Below are positions 35,401-43,252 of a stretch of DNA of 64,000 nucleotides, one piece after another. Numbering within the stretch: position 1 is the stretch's first letter; each line of letters starts with the position of its first letter. The notes under the pieces are model-generated. The model searched no databases, was not told where the DNA came from, and worked only from the letters and a program-made list of their open reading frames with translations. The stretch is from Aspidapion aeneum (Eukaryota; Arthropoda; Insecta; Coleoptera; Brentidae): assembly GCA_963576565.1 (NCBI GenBank), contig OY755047.1, positions 10,200,931 to 10,264,930 of the forward strand. Direction: 5' to 3'. The position numbers and the translations under genes were made by a program.

Positions 35401-38356
35401 TGGATGACTAAATTTGCAAAATAACGAAAATATTCGAAAAACACCCCTATTTAGGGTTTTTTTGTATTTTTAAGGGTGTTCCAACCACTGGCGGTAGCTT
35501 TAACCCTCATTTTCGTGATCAGCGGCCCAAAATACGTAGGGGACAAGTGGTCTCATCCGTTTCGCAATTTCAGGACCTTTTACCTTGATTTTAAATGGAC
35601 TAATGGGCAAATGGTTCATAAAATTGCATGGTGCCAATTTAAAATTTAAAACAAATATTTCTATTCCATATAAATTATTATTTGTAACACAAAGAGTGAT
35701 GATAAGAATCAAATTTATAAATACCAAAAAGCAAAATGAATCCACAATGAAACGAAAAATTGATAATACAGGGACTGATGAGAGTCGAGAAAACTTGTAA
35801 CTATTCTATAATTAGATAGGTATAGTTTTTTGTTACTTGCAATATGATTTAAAAACAAAACTGATGAGCACCAGTCTTAAATTATATACTGGATGTTTCA
35901 AGTTAAAAGTCCACCATTGCTAACTTTGTTATTATTAAAAATATAAAAAAATTTAAATTGGCAAAGTTTTTGAAAATTATAAAATGCAGGATGTTTAAAT
36001 TAAAATTGGTTTTATATTTTTTGAAAAAAACTTGAAAACTCAATGTTTGATTTTTTTTATTTGAGCATCTTAAAGAGCATCAAAAATTCTACTAGTTTGC
36101 CAATTTAAACTTTTTTCTATCTTTAATAATAAAAAAGTTAGCAATGGTGGACACTCAACTTGGAACACCCTGTATAATGCTCAAGCAGGAGGGAAGGAAT
36201 ATTAGCATTACAACCAATGTATTTTATTCTAATTTTTCTTGAAATGCGTCAAGGGGGATCAAAAATCCTGAATCTTTGCGTTATGTTATTTATGAATGTT
36301 CCCTAATACCCTGTTTCCACCAATGCATGCTCACCCCGATTGGACACATGGATTTGCACCGGTTTTAATTTTTTTTTTATTTTTTATTTGTCATACACAC
36401 TGTGTTTTTTTTATTACAATCTAGTCAGTAAGACTAATTAGCAATTTTGTTTTAACTTAATTTACTAGAAAAGTCAGATTTAAACTTAGGGTTCACTCAA
36501 CAGTTCTCCCCGCTTTGTTTAGTCTGTAACTCACAATTGTGTTGTGTTTATAGCATTATTTTGTTTTATGTGTAATTCACTTAGTTTACTAGCTCAAACG
36601 GCTTCACTCTTTTTAGTCGTCGAACTAGCATAGTATTGTCTAGAAGCTGAATTGCTTCCACATTCACATGCCGATGGAGTCTATCTTCATGGCTTTTTGC
36701 GTACTTTTTTATAGTCTCTGCTACAGTTTCGATTTTTAGATCTAGATGAAGGTCACTATTTCGAACGTACCAAGGTGCATTCACAATGTTTCTTAATACT
36801 TTATTTTGAAATCTCTGTACAACTAGAATGTTACTCTCTTTAGCACAACCCCATAGTTGAATACCATATGTCCATACTGGTTTCAGTATTTGTCTATAAA
36901 GCAGTAACTTATTATGAATTGTTAAATTGGACTTCCTTCCAATTAGCCAGTTCATTTTTCTATACCTTATCTCAAGTTCTTCTTTTTTTTTCTTAACATG
37001 TGCTTTCCAGCGCAATTTGGCATCAAGTGTCATACCTAGATATTTTGCCTGATTCGAATATGGTACTGGAATGTTGTTAATTGTTATTTGTATGTGATTT
37101 ATATTTTTGTTTGTATAATCAACATGAATTGATTTGGTTTCATTTAATTTTATTCGCCACTTTGTGGTCCAACTGTGAATTTGGGTGACTGCATCCTGAA
37201 GTTTTTCTATGCATTTTTCAATAGATTTTTCTACCGTCAATAAACCAGTATCATCGGCAAATGTTGCTAAGTGACAATTTTCTGGCTTTGGGATATCACA
37301 AGTGAATAATAAGTATAGATAAGGGCCTAGTACGCTACCCTGGGGCACGCCTGCTTGAATTTCTCTTAAATTTGAGTATGAGTCTTCCTGTTTTACTCTA
37401 AAATGTCTATCAGATATGTATGATTCCAAAATATCCGAATATTGTTTTGGCAGAAACCTTTTTAGTTTAAAATTAAGGCATTCATGCCACACTTTGTCAA
37501 ATGCTTGTGCTACATCTACTACATCGGTTTTAAATGCAGCGTCACTTGATGCGTTTTTTGAATCGGGGTGTGCATGCATTGCTGGACTTACTGCCATTGA
37601 CTTAAAGTCATTTCAAATTCCGTTCCTTTAATTTTTTTAATAAAATTTCTTAAAAAAAACTTATTTTAATTACCTCCTGTCCACAAAAAAAATCAATATT
37701 AAAGGAATATTGATTTTTTTTGTGGATGTTGTTGTTCGGCGAAAAAATTTAAATTAATATGAACAAGAGAGTCGAATTAACTTAGGAAAATTATTTATAA
37801 TCTGTCCTGAATCCGATATTTATAGAACTGTTGGCATTTTTATCATACATTTTTAAATTATTTAGTTTTTTAATGAATTTTGGTATTTTTGCGGCATCTA
37901 TCTTTATTTCTCTCATAATATAACGTATAGGTCTCTCTTTATTGATCGTGGAGCAGGCATATTGCCGCGTCATAGGCTGCCGAGTTCTTATTGGCTGAGA
38001 GTTACCAGACAACCGGTTTATTTACGGACCGTGGACTACACCACTTTTTGCAAGCTAAAATTCTATAATGACTGGACTAAAAAGCCATAATATGCGCCTT
38101 AATTCTTTTTTTAGTAGGAGAAGGCATTTTGAAAGTTCCCTGTTTTTTTTTTTAAGATAATGTTTATGGTTGGAACGATGTACCGTGTGGATTTTCCTAC
38201 ATGTATCATTTCATCTGCATGAGAGTGACAGATGACAGCGTCAGCGATGCCACCACTGAAGAGATTGACCTGAATGAAAGCACCATGTGGCTCCAGGATA
38301 ATACAGAAGAAAGACCAGATGACATATCACCTGACTATTATGATGATATTTTATGA
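23480..38356 (+). CDS. Secreted C-type lectin, gene C (5 exons, 197 aa)
   Basis: Paralog of gene B, expected to be a secreted calcium-dependent sugar-binding protein. Exons: 23480-23549, 25377-25417, 31127-31256, 33970-34122 and 38157-38356. All junctions are GT-AG with phases 1,0,1,1, identical to B. Residues 1-23 form a signal peptide. The lectin domain spans about 29-155, with C47, C125, C142 and C152, EPNN at 115-118 and WND at 137-139. The tail is acidic (TEEIDLNEST, then a DYYDDIL end) with one sequon. Exon 2 is identical to gene B exon 2 at the protein level, while exon 3 has four extra codons. An in-frame ATG at 23396 would add 28 residues, but gene B shows no matching frame there, so 23480 is preferred. 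The frame is intact despite nested insertions in every intron. Confidence 0.88.
23611..25317. mobile_element. Foldback element CAGGGTGTTCGGCAC, copy 2, in lectin C intron 1
   Basis: Same family as 21901-23010, in the same orientation and flanked by TA. It is interrupted by a 611-bp insertion at 23797-24407. The homologous intron of gene B is only 74 bp and lacks it. The long arms would form a large stem in the pre-mRNA of gene C. Confidence 0.85.
23797..24407. mobile_element. Insertion nested in the intron 1 foldback
   Basis: A 611-bp block absent from foldback copy 1, flanked by the direct repeat TCTGG (23792-23796 and 24408-24412). Its subterminal parts are weakly inverted (GAGGCCACGACCC near 23818; GGATCGTGGCCCGTCC near 24375). 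The family is not recognised. Confidence 0.6.
25590..26680. mobile_element. Possible inverted-repeat element in lectin C intron 2
   Basis: An inverted pair, with GTCACCACTTGTGCT at about 25666-25680 and AGCACAAGTGGTGAC at about 26578-26592, sits inside weaker matching ends (CTAGACAGGATTGCTCAG; complement near 26660). The gene B intron lacks the block. A 94-codon frame at 25567-25851 has no recognisable motif. Confidence 0.45.
26740..27010. mobile_element. GGGACTTATTGG MITE, copy 1
   Basis: A 271-bp element with ends GGGACTTATTGGAATAAAAC and the complement ending AATAAGTGTC, flanked by TA. A second, about 80 percent similar copy lies at 57956-58229. The size, TA duplication and lack of coding fit a Tc1/mariner-type MITE. 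Confidence 0.8.
27237..27895. repeat. 129-bp tandem repeat, five units
   Basis: Units begin at about 27241, 27370, 27499, 27627 and 27757, so the period is 128-130 bp. Each contains CCGATTTGGATGAAATTTGG and a run of 'CCTACCCCCACC'. The last unit is degenerate. Open frames on both strands come from the repeat and are not genes. Confidence 0.85.
28009..28497. mobile_element. Foldback/MITE of about 490 bp
   Basis: Inverted arms of about 110 bp: 28009-28122 against 28386-28497, sharing CTGACATTCTAATATTATCA and the poly-A rich end. The central 260 bp has no gene. Confidence 0.75.
28549..29240. mobile_element. Element bounded by ACCTTCCTAGC, with nested insertion
   Basis: Starts TACCTTCCTAGC near 28549 with a complementary GCTAGGAAGGTA near 28957. 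It carries a block with CTCCTAAACCACTGAACCG that resembles widespread insect repeat text. A related right end, GAGCTAGGAAGGTA, is seen near 32970. Ends are uncertain. Confidence 0.45.
28992..29190. mobile_element. Small hAT-like MITE with 8-bp target duplication
   Basis: Ends ATGGGCGTTGTCAGGG and the complement CCCTGACTACGCCCAT, flanked by the 8-bp direct repeat AACCGAAC (28984-28991 and 29191-29198). An 8-bp duplication is the hAT hallmark. The interior has three GCCCCACCCTGGCTTGTC-like repeats. Confidence 0.65.
29508..30617 (+). mobile_element. Jockey-like non-LTR element, 5'-truncated, with 12-bp target duplication
   Basis: Bounded by a perfect 12-bp direct repeat, AACCTGATTCAT (29496-29507 and 30618-30629), with an A-rich 3' tail. 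It contains only the second half of the RT. A close relative lies in the opposite orientation at 36369-37524. Confidence 0.85.
29510..30406 (+). pseudogene. Jockey-like RT fragment, broken
   Basis: The frame begins within the RT and shows FLDVAQAFDKVWH (first catalytic Asp) and GVPQGSVLGP, then a frameshift near 29800 before FADDT, the catalytic Asp pair (FADDTGLL is intact in the sister copy). Next come YSNQAKYFGITLDAKL and WTYGIQLWGCA, with an in-frame stop near 30170, and the C-terminus ends at 30406. Compared with the sister copy it lacks about 33 residues after KCIEKL. It is a dead insertion. Confidence 0.85.
30707..31007. mobile_element. MITE with TTA target duplication
   Basis: A 301-bp element with ends AGGGGCCTACAGACACGCGA and its complement, flanked by TTA at 30704-30706 and 31008-31010. 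A 3-bp TWA-type duplication is characteristic of PIF/Harbinger-type elements. The interior repeats ACTAATCTCTG and CGCGTAC blocks in both directions. Confidence 0.75.
32026..33594. mobile_element. Element nested in the intron 3 foldback
   Basis: Inverted ends: CACACAGGCGGATTTCACG with AAAAGCTGG near 32026-32055, and CCAGCTTTTTCTTAAAATCC then GCCTGTGTG near 33560-33594. It itself contains a truncated palindrome-ended repeat (32441-32820) and an end related to 28549 (CTAGGAAGGTA near 32973). This is at least three levels of nesting. Confidence 0.6.
32441..32820. mobile_element. Palindrome-ended repeat, copy 3 (truncated)
   Basis: Left hairpin AGCTCACAC...GTGTGAGCT at about 32441-32480, followed by the internal 110-bp direct repeats as in copy 1. 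It breaks off near 32820 before the right hairpin, where an ACACAC-rich stretch begins. Confidence 0.7.
34600..35800 (+). pseudogene. Transposase C-terminal remnant split by a foldback
   Basis: Coding remnants FWKENV (before 34653) and GKWFIKLHGANLKF (from about 35603) align with the uninterrupted WKENVNKMDKWFIKLHGDNF of the second copy near 60190-60240. RIKFINTKKQNE and a KRK-rich end follow at 35700-35800. The insertion of 34655-35600 splits the frame. The family is inferred from the 9-bp duplication of the host element; the protein itself is not securely recognised. Confidence 0.5.
34655..35600. mobile_element. 946-bp modular palindrome with TA duplication
   Basis: Ends GTCCAATTAAAATCAAGGTA and complement, with TA at 34653-34654 and 35601-35602. 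The whole unit is an inverted repeat built of shuffled modules containing CGAAAATGAGGGT and AACACCCC that recur in both orientations. Copy 2 of the Mutator-like element provides the empty site near 60200. Frames within it are repeat artefacts. Confidence 0.8.
35888..36176. mobile_element. Small MITE CTGG(A/G)TGTT within the Mutator-like element
   Basis: Inverted parts AGTCCACCATTGCTAAC and GTTAGCAATGGTGGACACT, with ends near ACTGGATGTT and GGAACACCCTG. A version with the same right end is present in Mutator-like copy 2 (about 60540-60783), so it was there before the copies separated or moved with them. Confidence 0.6.
36369..37524 (-). mobile_element. Jockey-like non-LTR element, 5'-truncated, minus strand
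   Basis: A-tail (T-run on the + strand) at 36369-36400, truncated 5' end near 37518, and a direct repeat CGGTTTTAA (36360-36368 and 37525-37533) as target duplication. It is truncated at almost the same RT position as the 29508-30617 copy and inverted relative to it. Confidence 0.8.
36581..37521 (-). pseudogene. Jockey-like RT, truncated but open
   Basis: An uninterrupted frame of about 310 codons from DVAQAFDKVWHE to the stop at 36581. It has GVPQGSVLGP, the intact FADDTGLL catalytic box, an SWTTKWRIKLNETKS block that is deleted in the sister copy, and WTYGIQLWGCA near the thumb. The open frame runs upstream into MITE sequence (to 37597), so the first codons are chimeric. The missing N-terminal half makes it non-functional, yet the open state points to a young insertion. 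Confidence 0.85.
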
Positions 38357-38437
38357 AACAATTTGTAAATTTTTGTATTTATTTATTTTTTTACGTTAAT
38401 TATGTGTATTTATGTGGTTGTGAAATTAAAAAAATTA

Positions 38438-38443
38438 AATAAA
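38438..38443 (+). promoter_or_regulatory. Candidate poly(A) signal of lectin C
   Basis: AATAAA about 80 bp after the gene C stop codon, in a 3' UTR block conserved with gene B. Confidence 0.55.
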
Positions 38444-38509
38444 TTTTGAAAAATTGTAGGTTGAATTATTTTATTGGTTTTTTTAAATTAAAAGTTATGG
38501 TCTGGTATA

Positions 38510-38922
38510 ATTGGATGGAGATATAGAACAAAGAAACAAGAAACATTTATATAAAACACAGTTTTGGCTAAGCGCGTTTCTGGGTAAAAATCTAGGGGAA
38601 GTCGACGAAAAAATTATTTGTAATTTTTTTTAGGGGGGGGGTACTTCGCCTACCTTTAATCAGTAACAAAAAGTGCATATTTTTTGTTCCAGGGGGAAAT
38701 GGCTAATTAACACGTTACCCTCCCCTTAAATCCGCGCTTGGTTTTGGCGTTTGTTATAATTTAATAAATAATTTAAAAATAACTTTGTAATGACTATAAA
38801 AAAAATAAAAATGCTACAGAGAGCTCTTAAGATAAATAAATAAAAAGCATTATTTTAGAGAACCTTTGGTTTTATTTTTTGAAATTTGGCTCTTGGTTCT
38901 TTGTTCTATATCTCCATCCAAT
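38510..38922. mobile_element. MITE with TTGGATGGAGATATAGAACA ends
   Basis: A 25-bp inverted repeat at 38511-38535 and 38897-38921. Inside, AAGCGCG near 38574 and CGCGCTT near 38736 bound another small element, whose left end (TGGGTAAAAATCTAGGGG) recurs near 47490. It lies just beyond lectin C. Confidence 0.7.
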
Positions 38923-38984
38923 TTAGCTATCCAATAAAATAATTTTTTTCTGTTTGGGCATCGAAGAAATAACTGTTATTTATT

Positions 38985-40040
38985 CCATGGTAGGGAATAC
39001 CATATGACCAAAATGGCCAAACTTTAAAAATTCGTATTTCAAAAACTATTCAGTTTATCAACAAAAGCACCGAGTTGCAGTATGGTGGGGCCATAGAGAT
39101 ATGAAAAAAATCACACCCTGATTTAAGATTCGAAAAATGTCATTTAGCGAATTTTAGGGTAGGGAATACCATATGACCAAAATGGCCAAACTTTAAAAAT
39201 TCATATTTCAAAAACTATTCAGTTTATCAACAAAAGCACCGAGTTGTATTTAGCGAATTTTAGGGTAGGGAATACCATATGATCAAAATGGCCAAACTTT
39301 AAAAATTCATATTTCAAAAACTATTCAGTTTATCAACAAAAGCACCGAGTTGCAGGATGGTGGGGCCATAGAGATACGAAAAAACCACACCCTGAGTTAT
39401 GATTCGAAAAAACGTCATTTAGCGAATTTTAGGGTAGGGAATACCATATGACCAAAATGGCCAAACTTGAAAAATTCATATTTCAAAAACTATTCAGTTT
39501 ATTAACAAAAGCACCGAGTTGCAGTATGGTGGGTCCATAGAGATACGAAAACACCACACCCTGAGTTAAGATTCGAAAAAATGTCATTTAGCGAATTTTA
39601 GGGTAGGGAATACTAAATGACCAAAATGGCCAAACTTTAAAAATTCATATTTCAAAAACTATTCAGTTTATCAACAAAAGCACCGAGGTGCAGTATGGTG
39701 GGGCCATAGAGATACGAAAAATCACACCCTGAGTTAAGATTCGAAAAAACGTCATTTAGCGAATTTTAGGGTATGGCCATGGTATTTTAGGGTAGGGAAT
39801 ACCAAATGACCAAAATGGCCAAACTTTAAAAATTCATATTTCAAAAACTATTCAGTTTATCAACAAAAGTACCGAGTTGCAGTATGGTGGGGCCATAGAG
39901 AGACGAAAAACCACACCCTGAGTTAAGATTCCATATGACCAAAATGACCAAACATTAACAATTCATATTTCAAAAACTATTCAGTTTATCAACAAAAGCA
40001 CCGAGTTGCAGTATGGTGGGGCCATAGGCCATATGTTATT
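38985..40040. repeat. 169-bp satellite, locus 1
   Basis: About seven units of a tandem repeat with starts (TAGGGAATAC) at 38991, 39160, 39266, 39435, 39604 and 39793. The usual period is 169 bp, with one shortened (106 bp) and one lengthened (189 bp) unit. Conserved words are ATGACCAAAATGGCCAAAC and AGCACCGAGTTGCAG. The same satellite occurs in inverse orientation at 49445-50935. Confidence 0.9.
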
Positions 40041-40511
40041 TATTCCATGGTTTGGGGTGGGGTTGGGAGTTAAAAAACTAGAATACTAAATTTGATTGGG
40101 TTTTTCGATATATTATTGCAAAAACACACTTTATTTTCCTATATTAAATGTTATTTCGGGTGGCAATAAATCAACCTAAATAATTTTAAGATTGACAGTG
40201 TTGTCGGGTACAAATTTTGGTTTCTTCTTCCAATCTACAATATAAGGTGATATCTCTCTCTCTAAAAATATTCTCTGTCTCTATCACAACAATACAAATG
40301 TTTAGCAATTTTACATATGTTCACCGTTTTTTGCAAAGCTAAAAGCTTTATAAAAATAAATCTCTAACTTCTTAGCCCATTAGAACTCCACGATTGAAAA
40401 CAGTTTTTTGTAAATATCTTAGAAACGAAAGTTTCTATGAATTTTTTGGTCATAACACGAATCATTGAGGACCCGTTCAACTATATTTCAAAAATTATTA
40501 AAAAATCTATA

Positions 40512-41878
40512 CAGGGTGTCCCATAACTTAGGGGTCATAGTGCAGCAGGTGATAGAGGAGGTTATTTCCGAGAAAAAAGTTTATATTACATGGGGGCAAC
40601 ACACATCTGTTTTTAAGAGAGAGTGGGGGAAATGGGGTTTTACAAAAAAAAGAAAATCTGTCACAGCCAGCAGAATACTCAGCTAATTGTGACTAAAAAA
40701 TGTGGTATTCCTTTTTAGCTCACACCACTTCTATATAAGTAGTGTGAGCTATGGTGATCCTAATTTTTTCGAAAAAAAAAAGTTGCTCCGATTTCAAAAT
40801 TTTTTATATATCTTTGCGTTTCAGATGATTTTGAAACCTTTTTGTTTTGCCGTCTGTCTCTCTGTCTGTCTGTAACGACCAACCCGCATAACTCAAAAAC
40901 CGCTTGTCCGATTTTAATAAAATTTGGTACCTAAGTTGGGTCTTGGGCCGTGATGGTCCCATTTAAAAATCAGCAAAATCCACCGAACGCAAGCCAAATA
41001 AAAGGGTGGGGATAGATTCCAAAAATTAGAGTTTATGTGAAAATATGGCGTGTGTGATATCAAACGAAAGGTAATTAAGTCTGGAGTTAAACAAAATGAA
41101 TTTTAGTTTATTTTTTAAAAAAGGGTGGGGGTAGATGTCAAAAATAAGAGTTTAAGTGAAAATATGGCGTGTGCGATATCAAACGAAAGGTAATTGAGTC
41201 TGGAGTTAAACAAAATATATTTTAGTTTTTTTTTAAAGGGTGGGGGTAGATTTAAAAAATTTGAGTTTAAGTCAAAACATGGCTTGTGTGGTATCAAACG
41301 AAAGGTAATTGAGTCTGGAGTTGAATAAAATATATTTCAGTTTTTGATTATATTAGCTCACACTATAACTATAGTACCTAGTGTGAGCTTAGGTGCCCAT
41401 AGATTGGCAGAGTATTTTGATAAAATTACAAGTTGAGGAGATACAGGCTGTCAGAATAACCTCCAAAAAAGTATAAAAAATAAAAAAGAGTAATTTTTAC
41501 TTACTTGTTCTTTTAAAAAATATCAATAATATTTTATTAAAAAGTCCCGCTATAAACTTATTTTTATTAACAAAAAATATAAAAAAAACATTGCGTTTAA
41601 TATGGCATTTATAAAAGTTTTTTCTAAAAAAAATTGACCGACTAATTTCTTTCAAAATTTTTATTTCAGTTTATTGCTCTTGTTCTAGTATACGACTTTA
41701 CCCAATTTCATATTTTCACTGAGATTTTTTAAAAAGTTCATCATCAAAAAACTTTCAAAAATGGCCAACTTTGATGCTCTGTATTTCGACAAAAAAAGAG
41801 TTTTGACTCATGCATTATAAGAACTTTTTTATCTCTATCACCTGTTGGTCTATGGCCCCTAAGCTATGGGACACCCTG
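40512..41878. mobile_element. Foldback element CAGGGTGTCCCATAACTTAG, copy 1, interrupted
   Basis: Ends CAGGGTGTCCCATAACTTAG and complement, flanked by TA at 40510-40511 and 41879-41880. A palindrome-ended repeat (40717-41389) is inserted inside. The intact sister is at 54678-55321. Confidence 0.8.
40717..41389. mobile_element. Palindrome-ended repeat, copy 4 (inverted)
   Basis: Terminal hairpins at 40717-40750 and 41355-41389. The internal order is the same as copy 2, including the ACAGACAG/TCTG run (short here) and three 110-bp repeats. Comparison with 54678-55321 shows it is an insertion. Confidence 0.75.
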
Positions 41879-42039
41879 TATATAAAAAAATTTAATTATT
41901 TAGTTATAGCTTCATTTGCGGGCGAAGTAGCTTCCATATTTGAATTTTTCCATGTTTTCTCTATTAAAAAATATAAAGCAAAATACTTTTTGTTTTGTGC
42001 AGCTTTATCATAATCCTGATTTTTTGTTCCACAATATTT

Positions 42040-43252
42040 TAGTCTAGTCATTATAGAATTTTAGCTGGCAAAAGGTGGTGTAGTTGCGATTTTGATATAT
42101 GTTGTTCACATTGATGTTCTAAAAAAAATTAAGGTTTCGACCTTGAGGGGCGGCGGCTCCCGCCGCCATCTTGAAGTTAGTGTGCACAAAAAGGATTATT
42201 TATAATTAATTATTTGGTTCATTTCCATTTTAGAAAAAAAAAATTTATTCAATTTTGGATTTTGATCAATTTTTTTTAGTGACCTTTAACTTAGAACTTG
42301 CTTATATTTGAGAAAATCTGTAACATAAAATAAAGACTAATCCATAGCTTATAAAATGAGATATCATTGAGTTGTCTAGATAGTACCCTTGCTGAGATAC
42401 GAATCCTAAAGTGTTAGCAGTACACCTGTTTCCTATGTTTTTCTATAGTAACATGCAAAATCAACCGAACCAATAATAAGCCAGGCTATAATAGTGCCAG
42501 GCACAATTTTGACACCTTCACATTGTAATATCAGCTGTGATCTTTCGACACACGGCCTTTGTTTACTTATATGAACCGGAATAAATAGTGTCTTCTTTTA
42601 TAAATTGAAAAAAAACGATGAAAGTTTTAAATTCGACTTTGGTTTGTCAATTTTGAAGGATTAACTGTCAGTTTTCAATGTGAATGTGTCAAAATAGTGC
42701 CTGGCTCTGACTGTATGTCAAAAATTATCTAGTATTAACTTTTATGTAAATTTCTCAAAACATAAGCATTTAACAGAAAATGGATAATCAACTTTATTGT
42801 AGAAAATTAAATTATTTTTTTAACGATATATCACTTATGAGTTTGTATCTCAGGAAGGAGACTACCTAGATAACCTAATGATCTCATTTTATTGGCTATT
42901 AATAGTATTAATTAGTATTTATTTTATAATATTACTCTCAAATCTAAGCTCAAATAAAAAAAAAACTGGTCAAAATCCAAAATGGCGCCGAAATGTTTAG
43001 CCTCATAACTCAAAAACCATCAGTCTGACACAAATTTTTATAAAAGCGGTTTTGTAGAAACTTTTATTGTCTTCAACTTTTGTATAAAACTTTTTTTTCT
43101 ATACTGTACAGGAACCAAGTAATTACAAAAAAACATTTTTGTGGACACTAAATCCAAGAAGGCGGCGAGAGCCACCCCCCTCCCAACGGCGAAAACTCAA
43201 TTTTTTTTAGGACTACAATGTTAACAACATATGGCAAAATCGCGACGACACA
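42040..43252. mobile_element. Foldback family F, main copy
   Basis: Inverted arms: 42085-42180 (GTGGTGTAGTTGCGATTTTG to GCCGCCATCTTG) against 43140-43252, with further pairing of 42250-42420 and 42830-42985. A central MITE (about 42490-42715) has ends GTGCCAGGCACAATTTTGAC and complement. The right end continues beyond another insertion at 45120-45150 (CACCACTTTTTGCAAGC). Confidence 0.6.

Larger units (their letters stand above)
36317..37584. mobile_element. MITE hosting the second jockey-like element
   Basis: Inverted ends CCAATGCATGCTCACCCCGA (about 36319) and TCGGGGTGTGCATGCATTG (about 37562) enclose the retroelement. The original MITE was only about 110 bp. Mutator-like copy 2 lacks the whole block (empty site near 60907). 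Confidence 0.65.
34374..38033. mobile_element. Mutator-like DNA transposon, copy 1, in lectin C intron 4
   Basis: Termini CACGGTC and GACCGTG open into inverted repeats of about 35 bp containing AAATAAACCGGTTGTC, flanked by a perfect 9-bp direct repeat GACTACACC (34365-34373 and 38034-38042). Nine-base duplications are typical of Mutator-like elements. Three later insertions expand this copy: a foldback at 34655-35600, a MITE at 35888-36176, and a MITE plus jockey-like element at 36317-37584. A second copy at 59837-61338 lacks the first and last of these. Confidence 0.8.
34205..38090. mobile_element. Foldback family F copy, split by the Mutator-like element
   Basis: 34205-34373 (ATGGCGGCCAGCC to CACGACTACACC) and 38034-38090 (ACTACACCACTTTTTGC to ATGACTGGACTA) match successive parts of the F element at 42040-43252. 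The Mutator-like element sits between them with a 9-bp duplication. The F copy lies in lectin C intron 4. Its outer limits are not well defined. Confidence 0.55.

Noticed and set aside
34812..35424. Frames of 85-147 codons on both strands
   Set aside because: They fall in the modular palindrome and repeat the same modules in different frames; there is no known domain.
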